NCBI RefSeq assembly: GCF_001277255.1
Contig: NZ_CP012264.1
Location: forward strand, 4,216,001 to 4,280,000
Direction: 5' to 3'
From: Cronobacter condimenti 1330
Lineage (GTDB): Bacteria > Pseudomonadota > Gammaproteobacteria > Enterobacterales > Enterobacteriaceae
Length of the DNA stretch: 64,000 nt
In this document: positions 1-8,388 of the stretch, one piece after another
Numbering within the stretch: position 1 is the first letter of the stretch
Layout: every line of letters starts with the position of its first letter
Notes under the pieces: model-generated
The model's input: the letters and a program-made list of their open reading frames with translations, nothing else
The model's database searches: none
Told to the model about the DNA's origin: nothing
Made by a program: the position numbers and the translations under genes

Positions 1-563
1 ACTGCAATGCCTGCCTGAAAGCCGAACGCTTTATTCTCGCCGCCAAAATAATTCACCAGCGGCATCATCAGGACGGTAGAGAGCATGCCGCCCGCTGTCG
101 CCAGCACGAAGCGCCAGGATTGCAGGGAGATACGCTGCTGCGGATCGTTCGTTATCACGCCGCCCAGCGCGCAGTAAGGGATATTCACGACCGTATACAT
201 TAACGTTAACAGCGTGTAGGTCACGGCGGCGTAAATCATTTTGCCCGTGAGGCTTAAGTCAGGTGTGCTGTAGGCAAAAACGCAAACCACACCGAACGGC
301 AGCGCGCCGAGCAAGACCCAGGGGCGGAATTTGCCCCAGCGGCTGCGAGTGCGGTCGGCAATCAGCCCCATCGCGGGATCGGAGATAGCATCAAGCGCGC
401 GGGCCAGCAGAAACATCGTGCCGACGAAACCGGCCGGAATGCCAAAAATATCAGTGTAGAAAAACATCATATAAAGCATGACGTTATCAAAAACGATATG
501 GCTCGCGGCATCTCCCATGCCGTAGCCTATCTTCTCCTTTACGGAAAGCGTTTGCTCACTCAT
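1..563 (-). CDS. yicJ: YicJ-type glycoside:cation symporter (GPH family), 3' part cut off by the window edge
   Basis: The frame opens at an ATG at 561-563 and runs without a stop off the left edge, giving the first 187 or so residues. They begin MSEQTLSVKEKIGYGMGDAA and continue with several hydrophobic segments typical of GPH/MelB-like sugar:cation symporters. The start of this family (KIGYGMGDAAS, then FYTDIFGIPAG and RARSRWGKFRPW-like loop signatures) matches E. coli YicJ closely. It should be an inner-membrane transporter; in E. coli yicJ lies next to the alpha-xylosidase gene yicI and to selC, and the selC neighbourhood is kept here. The substrate is not shown by sequence; an alpha-xyloside is inferred from the E. 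coli context only. Confidence 0.88.
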   Translation of the reverse strand, partial: MSEQTLSVKEKIGYGMGDAASHIVFDNVMLYMMFFYTDIFGIPAGFVGTMFLLARALDAISDPAMGLIADRTRSRWGKFRPWVLLGALPFGVVCVFAYSTPDLSLTGKMIYAAVTYTLLTLMYTVVNIPYCALGGVITNDPQQRISLQSWRFVLATAGGMLSTVLMMPLVNYFGGENKAFGFQAGIA

Positions 564-794
564 TGGGCCGTCCTTATAGCGATACGCGAAATTTCACTTA
601 GGGTTTTAGCGCCGTTCAGGAGCATCAGGAATTCTGTTTTCTGGTAATTTCTTTATGATTCTTAATTTCTGTGATCGCGTTAACTTGCTGATGCAACGAG
701 TGAATAAATTTTGTGACCGGTAACAGCCGAAAAATACTTAAGCAAAACCGGATAATGCGCGTCAGACGGGCGAAAAAAGAGTGTGATGGGGGTA

Positions 795-823
795 TTGGTA
801 AGCGTCTGAAACGCGCCTATAAT
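795..823 (+). promoter_or_regulatory. Predicted selC promoter
   Basis: A TTGGTA -35 hexamer at 795-800 and a perfect TATAAT -10 at 818-823 are separated by 17 bases. A GC-rich stretch (GCGCCGGCC) follows the -10, a discriminator type common at stable RNA promoters. The expected start lies near 830, about 24 bases before the mature tRNA. This is an inference from sequence alone. Confidence 0.75.
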
Positions 824-853
824 GCGCCGGCCTCCATGTAGCAATGCAGGCGC

Positions 854-948
854 GGAAGATCGTCGTCTCCGGTGAGGCGGCTGGACTTCAAATCCAGTTG
901 GGGCCGCCAGCGGTCCCGGGCAGGTTCGACTCCTGTGATCTTCCGCCA
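854..948 (+). tRNA. selC: tRNA-Sec (selenocysteine), UCA anticodon
   Basis: The 95-base gene has the unusual long form of tRNA-Sec: an extended acceptor stem (GGAAGATC pairing with GATCTTCC), a long variable arm, the UCA anticodon at 888-890 and an encoded 3' GCCA. It is charged with serine and converted to selenocysteinyl-tRNA for UGA recoding in selenoproteins such as formate dehydrogenases. Its 3' end is a well-known integration site for genomic islands in enterobacteria; no integrase or island follows it here. Confidence 0.98.
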
Positions 949-1297
949 AAATGCCTTTCAGGTTTACAAGCATGCCTCTTTAAAGCTTTTACCCGCATGT
1001 CTTCCTTCCCTGCACCGCCTTCCCGCTATACCTCTGCGGATAACGTATCGGTTTGATCTTCAGAATGGCAATGCTAGTCGCCGGTGAATAAATCCTCATA
1101 TAAATGAGTAAATAAAGACAAAAAGCGGCAGAAAACATAGGATTTATTAATCCGCTATAGATCCTGACGGTGAGAATAATAAGCGTGACTAAAAAGAATC
1201 AGGCAGCCTGCGTTCATAAGTCATCTGTCGTGACATCACACCTTTTTGTCAGTCGCAGATAAAATAGCCGCCTGCGTTTTCTTTGGCATTGATGCTT
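949..1297. other. Intergenic region downstream of selC, no gene seen
   Basis: These 349 bases between selC and the TetR gene are AT-rich in the middle and hold no convincing reading frame, integrase remnant or repeat of the selC 3' end. A short inverted repeat (GGATT-TATT-AATCC) occurs near 1140. I see no clear intrinsic terminator for selC. Confidence 0.6.
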
Positions 1298-1918
1298 TTA
1301 CTCCCCCTTCAAATATCCCGCCAACAGTCGGGATAAATGCGTCTGGAATTGCCCGGTATAATCCGCCGGAATAAACCCTTCAAGAAAGGACTTCGTTGGG
1401 CCGGTAATTACGCCGAGCGCAAGATGCGCGGTAAATACCGGGTCAGGGAACGTGTTATCCGGGGCGGTTACGAGTGTTTGCGCGATATCGTTAACCATCC
1501 GCTTATAAATTACGCCCATCAGGCGCGCGCCGTCGCGCTCCGCTGCAAAGCTATAAAGCGCTTTTGATTCGTCAGGATTAGCTAATTTCAGGCTAAGAAA
1601 AGCCTGCACCATGGCCGCGGCCATCTCCGCAACAGGCTTGCCGCGCACAGATAAACAGGCGGCTTCGAGCGCGTCGGCGATTTTGGTTAAGTGTAATTCC
1701 AGTACACCAATAAGAAGCGCCTCACGGTTAGGGTAATACTGATAGAGGCTGCCGACTGACATCCCCGCCCGGCTGGCGACGCGCGTCGTCGTGCAGCGGC
1801 TCAGCCCTTCAGCCACTAAAACCTGAATGGTTGCCGTATGGAGCGCCTCTACCGTCGCGACAGAACGGCTCTGGATCGGGGTTTTACGCGGGCTCAGCGG
1901 TGCTGTGGTGGTCTTCAT
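1298..1918 (-). CDS. TetR/AcrR-family transcriptional regulator
   Basis: This 206-residue protein has the TetR layout. The N-terminal helix-turn-helix (about residues 17-65) includes a TTRVASRAGMSVGSLYQYYPN recognition region, and a helical ligand-binding domain follows. It is transcribed away from the aldo/keto reductase at 1995 across a 76-base gap, the usual arrangement for a repressor controlling its divergent neighbour. A short inverted repeat in the gap (GAAG-GATG-CTTC at about 1939-1950) could be part of an operator, but it is weak. The inducer cannot be read from sequence. Control of the neighbouring reductase is inferred from position. Confidence 0.85.
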   Translation of the reverse strand: MKTTTAPLSPRKTPIQSRSVATVEALHTATIQVLVAEGLSRCTTTRVASRAGMSVGSLYQYYPNREALLIGVLELHLTKIADALEAACLSVRGKPVAEMAAAMVQAFLSLKLANPDESKALYSFAAERDGARLMGVIYKRMVNDIAQTLVTAPDNTFPDPVFTAHLALGVITGPTKSFLEGFIPADYTGQFQTHLSRLLAGYLKGE

Positions 1919-1994
1919 AGAATGCGAATTCTTAAACTGAAGGATGCTTCATATACTAATACTTCCTCCACTCCTATACAGCAAGCAGGTCGTT

Positions 1995-2861
1995 ATGAAC
2001 AGTATTGAAAAAAGCGGTACGTATAAACTCGGCAACCGTGAAGTAAAACGGTTTGGTTACGGCGCAATGCAACTGGCTGGCCCCGGCGTATTTGGCCCAC
2101 CGAAAGATAAAAACGCAGCACTCAGCGTATTACGCGCCGCGGTGGACGCGGGTGTTAACCATATTGATACCAGTGATTTTTACGGGCCACATATTACGAA
2201 TCAACTGATTTGCGAAGCGCTATATCCTTACCGTGACGACCTGACGATTGTGACAAAAGTAGGCGCTATGCGCGGCAATGACGGCGCCTGGAACGCCGCG
2301 TATTCGGCTGAGGAATTAACTCAGGCGGTACACGATAATTTGCGAAATCTGAAGCTCGACGTGCTGGATGTCGTGAATTTTCGCGTGATGTTTGATGTGC
2401 ATGGCCCGGCGGAAGGGTCGATTGAAGCGCCGCTCACCGCACTGGTGAAATTAAAAGAGCAAGGGCTGATTAAGCATATCGGCTTAAGCAATGTGACACG
2501 AAAACAGGTCGCGCAGGCGCAGGAAATCACTCCGATAAGCTGCGTGCAGAATATGTATAACATTGTTCACCGGGGCGATGAGGCGTTAATTGATGAACTG
2601 GCAGACGCCGGGATCGCTTATGTCCCGTTTTTCCCGTTAGGCGGTTTCTCACCGCTCCAGTCATCCACACTTGAAACCATCGCGGCGCAATTATCCGCCA
2701 CGCCGATGCAGGTCGCGCTCGCCTGGTTATTACATCGCTCGGAGAATATGTTGTTAATTCCGGGCACTTCATCGGTGGCGCATTTCCATGAAAACAGCAA
2801 GGCGGCGGAATTAACGCTTTCGCCGCAAACGCTGGAGGCTTTAAATGCACTGGCAGCCTGA
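1995..2861 (+). CDS. Aldo/keto reductase, YdbC-like
   Basis: The 288-residue NADPH-dependent oxidoreductase begins MNSIEKSGTYKLGNREVKRF and shows the AKR barrel signatures: GYGAMQLAGPG near the N-terminus, the catalytic region DAGVNHIDTSDFYGP with Asp and Tyr, the active-site Lys in TIVTKVG, and the IGLSN segment on the later strands. The closest E. coli relative is YdbC, an AKR linked to pyridoxal reduction. The ATG at 1995 is preferred over one at 1944 because it follows an AGCAGG-type ribosome site and gives the family N-terminus. It is probably controlled by the divergent TetR gene. The substrate is uncertain. Confidence 0.85.
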   Translation: MNSIEKSGTYKLGNREVKRFGYGAMQLAGPGVFGPPKDKNAALSVLRAAVDAGVNHIDTSDFYGPHITNQLICEALYPYRDDLTIVTKVGAMRGNDGAWNAAYSAEELTQAVHDNLRNLKLDVLDVVNFRVMFDVHGPAEGSIEAPLTALVKLKEQGLIKHIGLSNVTRKQVAQAQEITPISCVQNMYNIVHRGDEALIDELADAGIAYVPFFPLGGFSPLQSSTLETIAAQLSATPMQVALAWLLHRSENMLLIPGTSSVAHFHENSKAAELTLSPQTLEALNALAA

Positions 2862-2901
2862 CAAATAAACGCCTGCAGACGTTACTGATGCCGTAAACAG
2901 G

Positions 2902-3471
2902 TCAGTACGTCTGTCTGCCCTGGTGGCGGGTTTCTTCGGCCGTCGTTAAATCCGCCGGGTGATCCACGTCCTTCACCACGCCGATGTCATCAACCGGCAG
3001 GTCAATTACCGCCCCGCATTGCCGTGCTGCGTACACAATCGCTTTTGCTCCCTCGTCGCCTGACAGTGTCGCAAGCGCCTCGAAATATCCGCGACAGAAC
3101 CCGACCGGATGCCCCTGCCGTTCGTGGTAGTGCGGCACCACAACCGGTTTCGCGCTTAACGCCTGCGCCACCTGTCTTAGCGTCGGCGCCGTAATAAACG
3201 GTAAATCACCAGGCAGAATCAGCCAGCCATTGGCGTCGGGCGTCGCGCTTACGCCCATCGCGATAGACTCCCCCATACCGCCAGTACCGCCCGCAGGCCG
3301 TACGAGATGCCAGCGCAGACCGGAGGCCTCAGCCGCGTCAAGCACATGCTGAAGCACAGATTTGCCGTTCAGCGGTGCATCAAGCTTATGGGTTGCCCCG
3401 CCGCCCGCGCGAAACCGTTCGCCTTTTCCGGCAGCGAGAATAATGATGACCGGCTGGTTCGGCGCAGGCAT
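2902..3471 (-). CDS. MocA-like molybdenum cofactor cytidylyltransferase
   Basis: This 189-residue protein has the MobA/MocA nucleotidyltransferase fold. The N-terminal LAAGKGERFRAGGG loop binds the nucleotide, LPGDLPF carries the metal-binding aspartate, and GHPVGF is the later substrate motif. Such enzymes join CMP to molybdopterin to make the MCD form of the cofactor used by xanthine-oxidase family enzymes. It is the last gene of the pao operon: its ATG overlaps the paoD stop by one base (TAATG), which suggests translational coupling. In E. coli the MocA gene is not beside paoABCD, so this linkage gives the oxidoreductase its own cofactor-maturation enzyme. MCD specificity, as opposed to another nucleotide, is inferred from the context. 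Confidence 0.83.
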   Translation of the reverse strand: MPAPNQPVIIILAAGKGERFRAGGGATHKLDAPLNGKSVLQHVLDAAEASGLRWHLVRPAGGTGGMGESIAMGVSATPDANGWLILPGDLPFITAPTLRQVAQALSAKPVVVPHYHERQGHPVGFCRGYFEALATLSGDEGAKAIVYAARQCGAVIDLPVDDIGVVKDVDHPADLTTAEETRHQGRQTY

Positions 3472-4412
3472 TATTCCGCCCCCTCGCGAGCCGGGTTCAG
3501 CCGGGTCGCGGCGACGTCCGCAAGAATAGAGAGCGCGAGCGACTGCGCATCGCGCGCTTTCGGGAAGATGCCGATCGGCGCTTTGATCCGGGCGATGTCA
3601 CCCTCGCTCCAGCCGCGTTCGCGCAGCGCCGTCATACGCCTGGCGTGCGTACGCTGGCTGCCCAGCGCGCCGATATAAAACGGCGCCGCGGCAAGCGCCG
3701 CCTGCAGGACCGGCAGTTCCCGATCGAGATCGTGGTAAAGCATAATGACGGCGGTATCAGCGTCGATAAGCGCTGCCTCGCCGCCTGGGTTAACGCCGTC
3801 ACAAAGATGCACGTCATACCCCGCTGCGCGCGCCACATTCGCCGTCGCCTCGGCCTCAACGGAGCGGCCAAAAATAATGACCCGCGCGCAGGGCTGGTAG
3901 CGCGTCTCAAACCCGTCGTCGCGCCAGCCGGTTTCCCCGCCGGGCAACACGCTTTGCAACATCTGGGTGTGCGGCTCATAACGAAGCCCGGCGGGTTTAC
4001 GCTGCGCCAGCGCATTCAGTACCGCCAGCAGCGGCGTGCGCGACCGTAACGGATGAATGCTGAGCGTAATGCCGCCGCCGCAGGGCAACACAATATCGAA
4101 ATAGGGCGAGCCTTCGCCGTAGGCCACGCGGCGGTCTTCACCGCAGGCGATTGCTTCCAGCGCCTCATACGCCGCCGCGGATTCCACGCAGCCGCCGGAG
4201 ACAAAGCCGCACCATGCGCCATCCTCGCGCACGGCCATATGCGCGCCGAGCGCGCGTGACGACCCGCCGCGGATCGCTACCAGCGTGACCAGCGCCGCCG
4301 CCATACCTGCGCCGAGCGCCTGTGCCGCAAAGCGCAAAATCGTGGCGTTGTCGTCAGTTAAAAACGCCGCTTCAGGCCGCGTCTGTTCGGTGAGCAGAGA
4401 TTGTTGCAGCAC
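3471..4412 (-). CDS. paoD: PaoD, XdhC-family maturation chaperone of the aldehyde oxidoreductase
   Basis: The 313-residue protein belongs to the XdhC/CoxI family. The N-terminal half has the conserved GSSRALGAHM and GFVSGGCVESA motifs with the family cysteine. The C-terminal half is a Rossmann-like domain (RVIIFG, then FYIGALGSQRTHARR). Such proteins bind molybdenum cofactor, protect it and insert it into the large catalytic subunit; E. coli PaoD does this for PaoC. The gene starts at GTG, preceded at a long spacing by AAGGA, about 70 bases after paoC. It lies between paoC and the MocA-like gene, consistent with handing on cofactor from one to the other. Confidence 0.88.
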   Translation of the reverse strand: MLQQSLLTEQTRPEAAFLTDDNATILRFAAQALGAGMAAALVTLVAIRGGSSRALGAHMAVREDGAWCGFVSGGCVESAAAYEALEAIACGEDRRVAYGEGSPYFDIVLPCGGGITLSIHPLRSRTPLLAVLNALAQRKPAGLRYEPHTQMLQSVLPGGETGWRDDGFETRYQPCARVIIFGRSVEAEATANVARAAGYDVHLCDGVNPGGEAALIDADTAVIMLYHDLDRELPVLQAALAAAPFYIGALGSQRTHARRMTALRERGWSEGDIARIKAPIGIFPKARDAQSLALSILADVAATRLNPAREGAE

Positions 4413-4483
4413 GTTTTCTCATCCTTCTTTCAGACTGCATTGCGGTTCGGCTGGCAGCGCGTGGCCGCCAGCCGTCGCGTTCC

Positions 4484-6685
4484 TTACGAGGCAAGCTCAG
4501 GCAGCCCTTCAAGCAGTTTATCGAGCGTGATGGGGTATTCCCGCACCCGTACGCCAGTGGCGTTATAAATCGCATTCGCAATCGCGGCGCTGACGCCGCA
4601 CAGGCCGAGCTCCCCTACGCCTTTGGCTTTCATCGGCGACGACACCGGGTCGGTATCTTCCAGGAAAATCACGTCCTGTGTCGGGATATCCGCGTGGACT
4701 GGCACTTCATAAAGTGCCATGTCGTGGTTGACGAAGAATCCGCGCCGCGTATCGACAAACAGCTCTTCCATCAGCGCCCCGCCGAGCCCCATCGTCATTG
4801 CACCAATCACCTGGCTGCGCGCCGTTTTCGGGTTGAGAATGCGCCCGGCCGCGCAGACCGCCAGCATACGGCGCACGCGCACTTCGCCGGTGTTCGCCTC
4901 TACCGCCACTTCAACAAAATGCCCGGCGAAGGTGGACTGCTGAAACTCCTTATCGAGCGCGCCATATTCCATGGTGTCTTCCACGGTAAGCGTGCCACCG
5001 GCGGCCGCATCAGAGAGGGCGACGACACGCCCGCCGCCCTGAACTTTACCGTCGAAAAATTCTGCGGTTTCCGGGTCAAAACCCAGCTTGTTTGCGACGG
5101 CTTCACGCAATTTTACGCAGGCGGCATAAACGCCCGCCGTTGAGCTGTTGGCGCCCCACTGCCCGCCAGAGCCAGACGAAACCGGGTAGTCGGAATCCCC
5201 GAGGCGCACGGTCACGTTCTCCAGCAGCACGCCCATCATTTCAGCGGCGGTCTGCCCGATGATGGTATAGCTGCCGGTACCGATGTCGGTCATGTCCGTT
5301 TCGACGGTGACATGGCCCTGCGCATCCAGATGCACGCGCGCGCCGGACGGCGTCACCAGGTTATTACGAAACCCTGCCGCCATGCCAAGCCCGATAAGCC
5401 AGTCGCCCTCGCGCACCTGCGCCGGTTTGGGGTTGCGCTGCTGCCAGCCGAACTCGGCGGCCCCTCTGCGCAGGCACGCCACCAGCTGGCGGCGCGAGAA
5501 GAAGCGCTCCGGGTGCGCCGGGTCGACCTGGGTGTCGTTCTTAATGCGAAACGCTACCGGATCCATGCCGAGTTTCTCCGCCATCTCATCAACGGCGATT
5601 TCCAGCACCATCATCCCTGGCGCTTCACCAGGCGCGCGCATGGAGTTGCCCTCGGGCAGATCCAGCTCTGCGAGCCGCAGTCCGGTATGACGGTTCGCAC
5701 CGGCGTACAGCAACTCAGTCTGGTTGGTCGCGGTCTCCGTCGGCCCGCCCGGCAGGTTGCCGGACCAGCTTTCATGCGCGATAGCGGTAAGGGTGCCGTC
5801 TTTACGCGCACCAAAACGCACGCGCTGGATGGTCGCGGGGCGGTGCGTGGTGTTATTAGGAATAAACGGGCGCGGCAGCATCACTTTGACGGGCCGCTTC
5901 GCGGCGCGGGCACCCAGCGCCGCCAGCAGAGCGTCGCTTCGCAAAAACAGTTTGCTGCCAAAGCCGCCGCCGATAAACGGCGAGCGCACGCGGATGTTTT
6001 CCGGCGGTATGTTGAGCGTTTTCGCAAGATCGTTATGCCACCAGTTAATCATCTGGCTGGAGGTCCAGAGCGTCAGTTTATCGCCGTCCCAGGCGGCCAT
6101 TGAGGCGTGCGGCTCCATCGCCATGTGGCTCTGGTCTGGCGTGGTATACGTGGCGTCAAACTGCACGTCGGCGGTGTTAAACGCCTGGCTAAAATCGCCG
6201 ACGACCTTATCCGGCGTATCCTCAGGCGGCGTCGTCACAGACGGTTTTTCTTTCGCGAGATCGTATTTCCCCGGTGCCTCTTCATACGTCACCGTAATCA
6301 GCCCGGCGGCGGCCCGCGCCTGCTCGAAAGTCTCCGCCACCACCAGCGCGATAGCCTGGTGATAGTGCTCAATGTCCGGGCCACCCAGAAGCGTAGCGGC
6401 GTTCATGTCGCCTTTGCCAAGCGGGCCGGCGTTTTGTGCGGTGACCACGGCGAGCACGCCAGGCGACTGTTGCGCCGCCTGAATATCCATCGCGGTGATG
6501 CGCCCTTTAGCGATGGCGGAACCTACCACGTGCCCGTAGGCCGCGTTCGGCGCTTCATCATGCCATTCGTAGGCGTAGGTCGCCTGGCCGGAGGTTTTCA
6601 GCGGGCCGTCGATACGATCGCGCGGCCGTCCCACCACGTTCATTTTGTCGATGGGGTTATCGGTTGCCGGTTTGTCGAATTTCAT
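4484..6685 (-). CDS. paoC: PaoC, molybdenum-binding catalytic subunit of aldehyde oxidoreductase
   Basis: This 733-residue protein is the large subunit of a xanthine-oxidase family enzyme (oxidised aldehyde to carboxylic acid, with water as the oxygen donor). It begins MKFDKPATDNPIDKMNVVGR. Visible family motifs are IGGGFGSKL, the MRAPGEAPG segment, and near the C-terminus KGVGELGLCG, whose Glu falls at residue 692, the catalytic base position known for E. coli PaoC. Length and sequence agree with PaoC throughout. Its ATG overlaps the paoB stop by one base (TGATG), so the subunits are probably made in a coupled fashion. It has no export signal of its own; in E. coli the complex is exported with PaoA. 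Confidence 0.94.
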   Translation of the reverse strand: MKFDKPATDNPIDKMNVVGRPRDRIDGPLKTSGQATYAYEWHDEAPNAAYGHVVGSAIAKGRITAMDIQAAQQSPGVLAVVTAQNAGPLGKGDMNAATLLGGPDIEHYHQAIALVVAETFEQARAAAGLITVTYEEAPGKYDLAKEKPSVTTPPEDTPDKVVGDFSQAFNTADVQFDATYTTPDQSHMAMEPHASMAAWDGDKLTLWTSSQMINWWHNDLAKTLNIPPENIRVRSPFIGGGFGSKLFLRSDALLAALGARAAKRPVKVMLPRPFIPNNTTHRPATIQRVRFGARKDGTLTAIAHESWSGNLPGGPTETATNQTELLYAGANRHTGLRLAELDLPEGNSMRAPGEAPGMMVLEIAVDEMAEKLGMDPVAFRIKNDTQVDPAHPERFFSRRQLVACLRRGAAEFGWQQRNPKPAQVREGDWLIGLGMAAGFRNNLVTPSGARVHLDAQGHVTVETDMTDIGTGSYTIIGQTAAEMMGVLLENVTVRLGDSDYPVSSGSGGQWGANSSTAGVYAACVKLREAVANKLGFDPETAEFFDGKVQGGGRVVALSDAAAGGTLTVEDTMEYGALDKEFQQSTFAGHFVEVAVEANTGEVRVRRMLAVCAAGRILNPKTARSQVIGAMTMGLGGALMEELFVDTRRGFFVNHDMALYEVPVHADIPTQDVIFLEDTDPVSSPMKAKGVGELGLCGVSAAIANAIYNATGVRVREYPITLDKLLEGLPELAS

Positions 6686-7638
6686 CAGCCTGCCCTCGCT
6701 TGCGTCAGTACCGAGGCGATGGTGCGCTTCGCCAGTACCAGCTTGAATGCATTTTCCGGGGTCGGGTTCGCGCTGGCGAAGAGCGCGTCACAGACCGCCT
6801 GCGCGCCGTGCGGCACCTGCGCGTCGGCTGCGTCAAGCCGCCACGGTTTATGCGCCACGCCGCCGACCGCAACGCGACCGGTGCCGTCTGGCTGCACAAT
6901 CGCCGCCACGGACACCAGCGCAAATGCGTAAGAAGCACGATCGCGCACTTTGCGGTAGATATGCGTTCCCCCCACAGGCGGCGGCAGGGTCACGGCGGTA
7001 ATCAATTCGCCGGGTGCCAGCACGGTTTCCAGATGCGGCGTGTCGCCAGGCTCACGGTAAAACCCGGCGACCGGAATGCGCCGCTCGCTGCCGTCCGGGC
7101 TAACGGTTTCTACCACGGCGTCCAGCAGACGCATGGCAACGGCCATGTCGCTCGGGTGCGTGGCGATGCAGGCATCGCTTGCGCCGACGACGGCGAGCTG
7201 GCGGCTGTAGCCTTGCATGGCCGCGCAGCCGCTGCCCGGTTTACGTTTATTGCAGGGCTGATTGGTATCGTAAAAGTAAGGACAGCGGGTGCGCTGAAGC
7301 AGATTCCCGGCCGTTGTCGCCCGGTTACGCAACTGCCCGGAAGCCCCGGCCAGCAACGCGCGGGAGAGCACCGCGTAATCGCGCCGCACATGCGGGTCCG
7401 CCGCCAGATCGGTATTACGCACCAGCGCCCCTATCCGCAGGCCGCCCTCGTCGGTCGGCACAATGTTATCCAGCGCCAGGCCGTTCACATCAATGAGATG
7501 CACCGGCGTTTCTATCTCCAGTTTCATGAGATCAAGCAGGTTGGTGCCGCCTGCGATGAATTTCGCCCCTGGCGTTCGCAGGGCGCTGGCCGCCGCGTCT
7601 GCAGGCGTCGCAGCGCGCTCGTAAGTGAAAGCCTTCAT
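6685..7638 (-). CDS. paoB: PaoB, FAD and 4Fe-4S subunit of aldehyde oxidoreductase
   Basis: The 317-residue FAD subunit starts MKAFTYERAATPADA. FAD contacts are visible as AKFIAGGTNLLDLMK (residues 25-39) and RNRATTAGNLL (104-114). It carries the insertion typical of PaoB, with four cysteines at residues 119, 129, 138 and 157 that in E. coli PaoB hold an additional 4Fe-4S cluster not found in most xanthine-oxidase relatives. The start at 7638 is chosen over an upstream start at 7698 because it matches the family N-terminus and gives a four-base ATGA overlap with paoA. It passes electrons between the 2Fe-2S clusters of PaoA and FAD. Confidence 0.93.
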   Translation of the reverse strand: MKAFTYERAATPADAAASALRTPGAKFIAGGTNLLDLMKLEIETPVHLIDVNGLALDNIVPTDEGGLRIGALVRNTDLAADPHVRRDYAVLSRALLAGASGQLRNRATTAGNLLQRTRCPYFYDTNQPCNKRKPGSGCAAMQGYSRQLAVVGASDACIATHPSDMAVAMRLLDAVVETVSPDGSERRIPVAGFYREPGDTPHLETVLAPGELITAVTLPPPVGGTHIYRKVRDRASYAFALVSVAAIVQPDGTGRVAVGGVAHKPWRLDAADAQVPHGAQAVCDALFASANPTPENAFKLVLAKRTIASVLTQARAG

Positions 7639-8213
7639 GAGGGATCCCTCCCGGCGACATCTTCGATCGCGGCAAGGATGTTGGAATAGGCCCCGCAACG
7701 GCAGATATTGCCGCTCATCCGCTCGCGGATTTCATCCGCAGTCATCTCTGGCGGCGAAACCAGATCGTGCGTCACGTGACTTGGAATGCCTTCTTCGAGC
7801 TCTTTGAGCATGGCCACCGAAGAGCAGATTTGCCCCGGCGTACAGTAGCCGCACTGAAAGCCGTCGTGCGCCACAAACGCGGCCTGCATCGGGTGCAGGT
7901 TCTCCGGCGTGCCCAGGCCCTCGATGGTGGTTATCTCTGCGTTCTGATGCATCACCGCAAGCGTCAGGCAGGCGTTAACGCGCCGCCCGTCGACAAGCAC
8001 CGTGCAGGCTCCGCACTGCCCGTGGTCGCAACCTTTTTTCGTGCCGGTCAGGGCCAGGTTTTCACGTAGCGCGTCCAGCAGCGTGGTGCGGGTATCCACC
8101 TCCAGCTGCCGGGCTTCACCGTTAACTGACAGCGTCAGCGCTACATATTGCGGCGGTGGGCCGCCTGCATCGCGTTGATGCCCGTTATTCGTTTCATCGC
8201 CGTGGGTGCTCAT
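7635..8213 (-). CDS. paoA: PaoA, 2Fe-2S subunit of aldehyde oxidoreductase, lacking a Tat signal
   Basis: This 192-residue protein carries two 2Fe-2S clusters. The plant-ferredoxin type cluster uses Cys62, 67, 70 and 82 (GCDHGQCGAC region), and the second uses Cys111, 114, 161 and 163 (CGYC and CRCG). It matches E. coli PaoA strongly from about residue 22 on. E. coli PaoA has a twin-arginine signal peptide; here the N-terminus is MSTHGDETNNGHQRDAGGPP, with no RR motif and no hydrophobic stretch. The ATG at 8213 has a good GGAGG ribosome site just upstream, so a hidden longer start is unlikely. The complex is therefore predicted to stay in the cytoplasm. It is the first gene of the operon. Confidence 0.92.
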   Translation of the reverse strand: MSTHGDETNNGHQRDAGGPPPQYVALTLSVNGEARQLEVDTRTTLLDALRENLALTGTKKGCDHGQCGACTVLVDGRRVNACLTLAVMHQNAEITTIEGLGTPENLHPMQAAFVAHDGFQCGYCTPGQICSSVAMLKELEEGIPSHVTHDLVSPPEMTADEIRERMSGNICRCGAYSNILAAIEDVAGRDPS

Positions 8214-8250
8214 GCCAGGCCTCCAGTATTGTCAAAGCAGAAAGAGAGTT

Positions 8251-8277
8251 GCCGCGACGAGTCGCGCGGCTTTTTTT
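8251..8277 (+). terminator. Rightward terminator-like hairpin in the paoA upstream region
   Basis: GCCGCG at 8251-8256 pairs with CGCGGC at 8265-8270 and is followed directly by seven T residues on the plus strand. No plus-strand gene ends just before it. It lies 112 bases before the glycosyltransferase start. It may attenuate that gene, block antisense transcription out of pao, or be left over from a deleted gene. Confidence 0.6.
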
Positions 8278-8348
8278 ATTACGAACAGTTAATAATAGAC
8301 GGCGCTGGCAAGCCGGCAGCGAACGCTAAAAAATTACCGCCCCCCGCC

Positions 8349-8363
8349 GATACCTCTGGTATC
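8349..8363. repeat. Short perfect inverted repeat before the glycosyltransferase
   Basis: GATACC-TCT-GGTATC lies 25 bases before the ATG at 8389. It could be an operator half-site pair or a small 5' UTR hairpin. Six-base arms can occur by chance. Confidence 0.35.
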
Positions 8364-8388
8364 GTCAATTTCTCTTAAGCCGACCAGA

